A DNA stretch of 64,000 nucleotides from Primula veris (Eukaryota; Streptophyta; Magnoliopsida; Ericales; Primulaceae): the NCBI GenBank assembly GCA_963682055.1, contig OY821742.1, positions 33,017,060 through 33,081,059 of the forward strand. The letters are read 5' to 3'. A program made the translations under genes and the position numbers. The notes under the pieces were generated by a model, which was not told where the DNA came from, searched no databases, and was given only the letters and a program-made list of their open reading frames with translations. Positions 59,467-64,000 of this stretch are shown here, piece by piece; positions within the stretch are counted from its first letter, which is position 1, and every line of letters begins with the position of its first letter.

Positions 59467-60023
59467 GCAACCCAACCTAAACGGAATATTTCCTGATAGG
59501 TTCAAAAAGAAACTGAACTGTAGGGGCAACCGAACAAAGCACTCGGGAACCTGGAGTTCCCAGCCCATTTCCGCGATGACAGAGTGATAGACCTGTACCA
59601 TTGTAAGGGTGAGCTTGAGGCTCTTAATGATCCAAGTAACTCGACGGTCGAGTAAAGTGAGTCAGGACACTTTCGACTTGGAACACCTATAACGAGTGTG
59701 TAAGGCCGGTACCATGTGATGAGCTTGGGCTAATTCACTAGAGCACTCAGTTGAAGTTGCCAAGGCAGTCCAGGCCAAATATGGACAACAACTAAAGGGC
59801 CTAGTACGTGGGTAGAGAGGGCACTGTGCGGGTGCCATTCTGGGATACACAAAGCTTGATGGTTCAAAGGTTTACAGCTACCTAATAGCAGTATTCTTGG
59901 TGGTATTCCGCTACGGCAGGTTCAAGGCGCGCGCTACCTGACCTTAGGCAGTGAACTTTTGCGGTTCTCTTGATTTGCATTTAGGTCATGGGCTTTCGAG
60001 CCAATTGCATTCATGTGGTGGAT
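59467..60023 (+). other. Copia 3' untranslated region and polypurine tract
   Basis: 557 bp lie between the end of pol and the 3' LTR. They have no long ORF on the plus strand; the minus-strand ORF at 59662-59850 is a shadow. The last bases before the LTR (ATGTGGTGGAT) are a weak polypurine tract. Confidence 0.6.
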
Positions 60024-61490
60024 TGTTGGAAAAATTGTAGGAAAACATGTTTTTAAACATGGTTGTTCCAAGTGGTCAGAGACCATCTTTGAGTCAATTT
60101 TCGATGCGACTACTCAGTTTTTCTGAGGCCATACTCAAAGCGTTTGAGTAGCTCGTACGACGAGCTTCGCAACGGTATATCGCATGACCTATTCAGAGGA
60201 AGGGTGTGAATGATAATTGGACTCGAAGGTTGGTACTCGAAAGAGGCAATAAAGCCAATGCTGGAAAATGAGAAAAGAAATGGGATTTAACCCATGAGGG
60301 TTATCCCACATTGGAAAATCATGAGTGATTTTTACAATATATATACTAAGGTATCCCATGTGGATATTAAGTAGTGTGTCCACATACACATGTGTGTATT
60401 GTGTACCACACATGCACTTGCTCGACGGGCGGGCTTGCTCGACGGGCGGGCTTGCTCGACGGGCGGGCTTGCTCTACGGACGGGCTTGCTCGACGGATTT
60501 TAGCTCAACAGGAAAAGTGCGCCTATTCGGGAAAAGTGCGCCTGTTCGGGTTTCACCTGTTCGGGAAAAGCGTGCCTGTTCAGGAAAAGTGCGCCAGTTC
60601 GGGAAAAGTTTCCAGCAAAGCTGTAACTATTGCAATAAATATTAATTCATAGCAAAGTTAATACTGCAGTATCGAATTTCGAAAACTGACAGTAATAAAA
60701 TGACTTTAATGGCTGAGATACTCAGCAAGTCTATAAATAGGCAGACCCCCCCATGTCAAAAATATAAAATACATAACATTCTGAAATAAAACACAGCAGC
60801 ATATATCATCTCTCAGCATTACATTTTAGAACCAGAGACAACCACCCACCAACAGCTCGACCTTGACTCGTCGCCAGTTTCCGGTGAGTCATCCGAGATG
60901 TTGTACCTTGGGATCGAAGCGCCAACGCAACCAGAAACCTTAAGGTGGTTGGGCGAATATCGGTTAAGGGCATACTGTTAACAGTAGCCTCGTCTAATTG
61001 TTTATTTACATTCTGTCCAATTTTATTTCGCATTTAAATTCAGTTTTTTACATTCTGTCCTTTCAATTCAGTATTTTTAATTCAGTATTTTAATTTCCTG
61101 TACTTAGCTGTAGCTTTTATATTCTGTATTCACCTTTCTGTAATTTACTTAAAGTACTGTTTCTATTATGTAATTTCATTTCTGTAATTAGATTCTGTAA
61201 TTAGATTAGTTACAATTCAGTCCTGTATTTTCTATTTAAAACAGAACAGTCCGGCTGTTAAGTTTATACTTTCCAGTCCGGCAGTTTCTATTTATTGCAA
61301 ATCAGTACATCAGATTATTAATTAAATAATAATCTGATAACGTTTGCTTTATTTACGTTTCAGTACCTACATGTTGTAATCATTAATTTCTGTATCAATT
61401 TCGAAATTAATAAAGATTACACTAGTTTTATTTATTAATGTTTAGTCCTTTATTTATTATTAATTGTTATTTCGTACACGGAAACCAACA
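60024..61490 (+). repeat. 3' LTR of the copia element
   Basis: 1467 bp, 168 bp longer than the 5' LTR. The excess comes from extra units of GGGCTTGCTCGACGGGC (60417-60495), several units of a (T/C)GTTCGGGAAAAG(T/C)G(C/T)GCC repeat (60510-60605), and about 40 bp near 61018-61058 that duplicates the TTTACATTCTGTCC neighbourhood. Confidence 0.92.
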
Positions 61491-63913
61491 ATTATTTCAT
61501 GTCAAGACAAGCAAGTTGAAATTCCAATGTATTTTTCTGAGTACTAGTATGACTGCCCAGTCCACGGGTTCTTTTTCGGTGTATTCATCGGATAAAGTTG
61601 AACATATATGTATGCGTTTTGATCAGTAACAAAATAAAAGCAAGAGATATAATTGGGTACCAAAAAAAATGGTCAGACAAAATTAAATTTTTTTTGGAAA
61701 ATAAGTAGCCAAAAAACGTATGGTATGCATATTTTAATATATAATTTGACCTAATGGGTCCAAATAATGAATCTTGTATTGAGCAAACTACATCGTAGCA
61801 AAAAAAAAAAAATGAAAAAAATGCGAATAAAGAAGATGAAGTTTATTATCTCCCGCCATTGAGACAGAGAGAGAAATAATAGAGATAGACAAACAAAACG
61901 AGAAAAAAACACACGTTTACATAGAGAAAGAGGCTAAAAGAAAGAGAGTTCAGAGTGAGTTTAGAAAGTGTGAGTTTTTGAAAATAAATACTTTAAATGT
62001 GTGTTTTTTATAATATAGTTTTAAAAGTGATACGTTTTGATCATTTTTCATGTATATCACAGTCGTAATTCTTGATTTCAAGTTAATATAATTGATAGTG
62101 GGTATGAAAAATGATGTAAACACGATTTTACTAAGTTCATCATTGGATCAAAAAGTTATCCCACGATGATTTTGCAGCCAGCCCAAGAGGAAACGCTAAA
62201 TCAAATTTTGCTTATGTTGGCTAATAGTACAAACCATGGCCATTTTAATTAGCAGACAAACGGATTATTTTTGCAAATTATTACTTGATATGAAGAGGCA
62301 TGAATATAACAAGCATAAAAGTAGAAATGTGTCTAATACGTTTTATGTGACCTTAAATTAAGAAAGCCCAATGACTATCGGGCCTTGAAATAATATGGCG
62401 TTCGTGATGAACAATTTGTTTTTTTAAACATATATTCATTAATTTAAATCTGCTTACAAAAGAGTCCGTAAATGGTGTTAGGAACACAAATACAGTTTTT
62501 TTGTGTGTGAATAATTTGCTTTAATCTTGGAAAGTAAGGAATGCGAAACTTGTGTGTCCGTGTCAAAGAAAAAGTTGCTTACGAGGATGTTTCAAAAATT
62601 AGGATAGTAACCGATCTGAGTACTATTATGATACGGCCCAGTAGTTTGAGAAAATAAAGCGAGAATATTAGCTAGAGATCATTTTTTATAAGATTTTTCG
62701 AGTCCAAATTATGAGTCAAAACAAATTTAAGTTTCAGTTACCAGACCAAATAAAAAAGAGCTTAAAAGTAGTTTTTAAGCTTAAAAACAACTTATAATCT
62801 ATACGGAAAATATATTAAAATATAAAAAAATAGCTTAAAAGCTTTTTTTAAGCTTAAACAAATAGATTATAATCTACACGAGAAACATATTAAAGTGTAA
62901 AACAAACATCTTAAAAGTTATTTTTTAGCTATTTTTTAGTTTTTTTAAGCGTTTGTTTGAATTATTAAGTAAAAAAATACCAAAAATTTACAAAAATAAT
63001 ATCACTTTTTATCACTTGTGAGTTGAGTTAAACTTAAAAATCTTGTAACAGTATTGATCTATGAACAAAAATTTTCTTAAAATATGACCGGCCACCAAAG
63101 AGCCAAGAGAGAATATTAGTCATAAATCACATTTTACAAGATTTTTCAAATGAAGGTCCTGTGCCGAAAGTTTTTTAAATTACAGTCACCCGGCCCAATA
63201 AAAAAGAGGTTAAAAGCTGTTTTTAAGCTTAAAAATAACTTATAATCTATTATCTATACGGGAAAGATATTAAAATGTAAAAAAAAAAAACGATTAAAAG
63301 TTGATTTTAAACCTAAAAAAACATATTATAATCTACACGAGAAATATATCAAAGTGTAAAAAAATAACTTAAAAGCTGTATTTTTTAGTTTTTTTTATAG
63401 TTTTTGTTTGAATTATTAAGTAAAAAAAAAAAAGATACCAAAAAGTTACGAAAATAATATATTTTTTTATCACTTGTAAGCTGATCTACACTTAAAATTT
63501 TTATAAGAGTAGTGACCTATATTGTACCTCCCTCCAATGAGCCCGTGATAAAATTAGTGATACATTATAGGATTCAAATTCTCTAGAGTTTATAATTCAC
63601 TCATATCCTCTACGGTTCAATCTACGGATAAAATAAATATAATCCGATGATTTAGATTAATTCATGTTATAGCCATCAAATTGGAACAATTAAATTTTTT
63701 TATAAGATAAAAGTATAAAAAGTATAAAGTTAAAAAAATATACGTTTAACAATTACAGTAAAAATATACAATTAACAATTACAGTAAAAATATACGAAGG
63801 AAAAATTACAGTAAAAATATATGATCAAAAAATTATAGTAAAAATATATGATAAAAAAATTGCAGTAAAATTACATCATCTAAAGTACCATGACACCATT
63901 TCAACAATTACAG

Positions 63914-63951
<38 letters not shown>

Positions 63952-64000
63952 TTACATGAAAAATTATTAGTTTTAGTCATTGTTAAATTCAAAATTATTA
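61491..64000. other. Gene-free right end with AT-rich repeats
   Basis: Contains a direct repeat of about 400 bp (62660-63080 and 63108-63510; GAGAATATTAG, AAGATTTTTC, CCAATAAAAAAGAG, ACTTATAATCTA), a short-period repeat ACAGTAAAAATATA(C/T)(A/G)A at about 63755-63920 and a (TA)n run at 63918-63947. A purine-rich stretch lies at 61855-61965. No gene is supported. Confidence 0.6.

Larger units (their letters stand above)
53570..61490 (+). mobile_element. Near-intact Ty1/copia retrotransposon, 7.9 kb
   Basis: Two LTRs (53570-54868 and 60024-61490) start TGTTGGAAAAATTG and end CAACA, flanked by a perfect 5 bp duplication ATTAT (53565-53569 and 61491-61495). The interior encodes gag, protease, integrase, reverse transcriptase and RNase H in the copia order. 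It has two lesions: a one-base insertion in an A-run of gag and a premature TGA near the end of RNase H. LTRs differ by about eight substitutions in the first 330 bp, so it is not brand new. It is the largest single feature of the right third of the window. Confidence 0.95.

Overview
This window is nuclear DNA from a flowering plant, most likely a eudicot. The genes carry GT-AG introns, the spacers are AT-rich, and retrotransposons, MITE-like elements and simple repeats fill most of the remainder. Four genes look complete when their exons are joined by hand: two adjacent NRT1/PTR family (NPF2-type) transporters on the plus strand (9772-16286 and 17803-20389), a class B J-domain co-chaperone on the minus strand (24584-32706), and a calcium-dependent protein kinase of the CPK10/CPK30 type on the minus strand (36761-45837). 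The species cannot be fixed from the sequence alone.

Layout. Positions 1-5760 hold a third, dead NPF copy closely related to the 17803-20389 gene. It is broken by a minus-strand copia LTR element at the left edge, a TRIM-like LTR fragment, a 2.8 kb LTR element (1557-4365) and a non-autonomous hAT element (4821-5621). A LINE 3' remnant (about 7465-9180) precedes the two live NPF genes. The first live gene carries a 1.15 kb foldback element in intron 3. Its 3' end is partly duplicated, and a piece of plastid ndhA sits inside the duplicated stretch. A solo LTR and other repeats lie downstream of the second gene.

The J-protein gene spans about 8 kb. Its first intron holds tandem copies of the exon 1/intron 1 junction, one of which is split by a second copy of the same hAT family with a perfect 8 bp target duplication. 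Upstream lie a broken copy of its exon 1 and a textbook TRIM element (34184-34737, perfect 5 bp duplication). The kinase gene has eight coding exons. Its first intron contains three further copies of exon 1, one of them open and bounded by splice-like sites. So two unrelated neighbouring genes both carry tandem copies of their first exon/intron junction in intron 1.

From 45838 to 64000 there are no host genes that I can support. This part holds a hAT-like element with a long AT tract, a Mutator-like element carrying a 63 bp tandem repeat, a nearly intact 7.9 kb Ty1/copia retrotransposon (53570-61490, perfect 5 bp duplication) disabled by one frameshift and one stop, and AT-rich repeats.

The genes do not form a pathway: two membrane transporters, one chaperone partner and one calcium sensor kinase. 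I found no wholly new system. The strongest oddity is the kinase exon 1 array.
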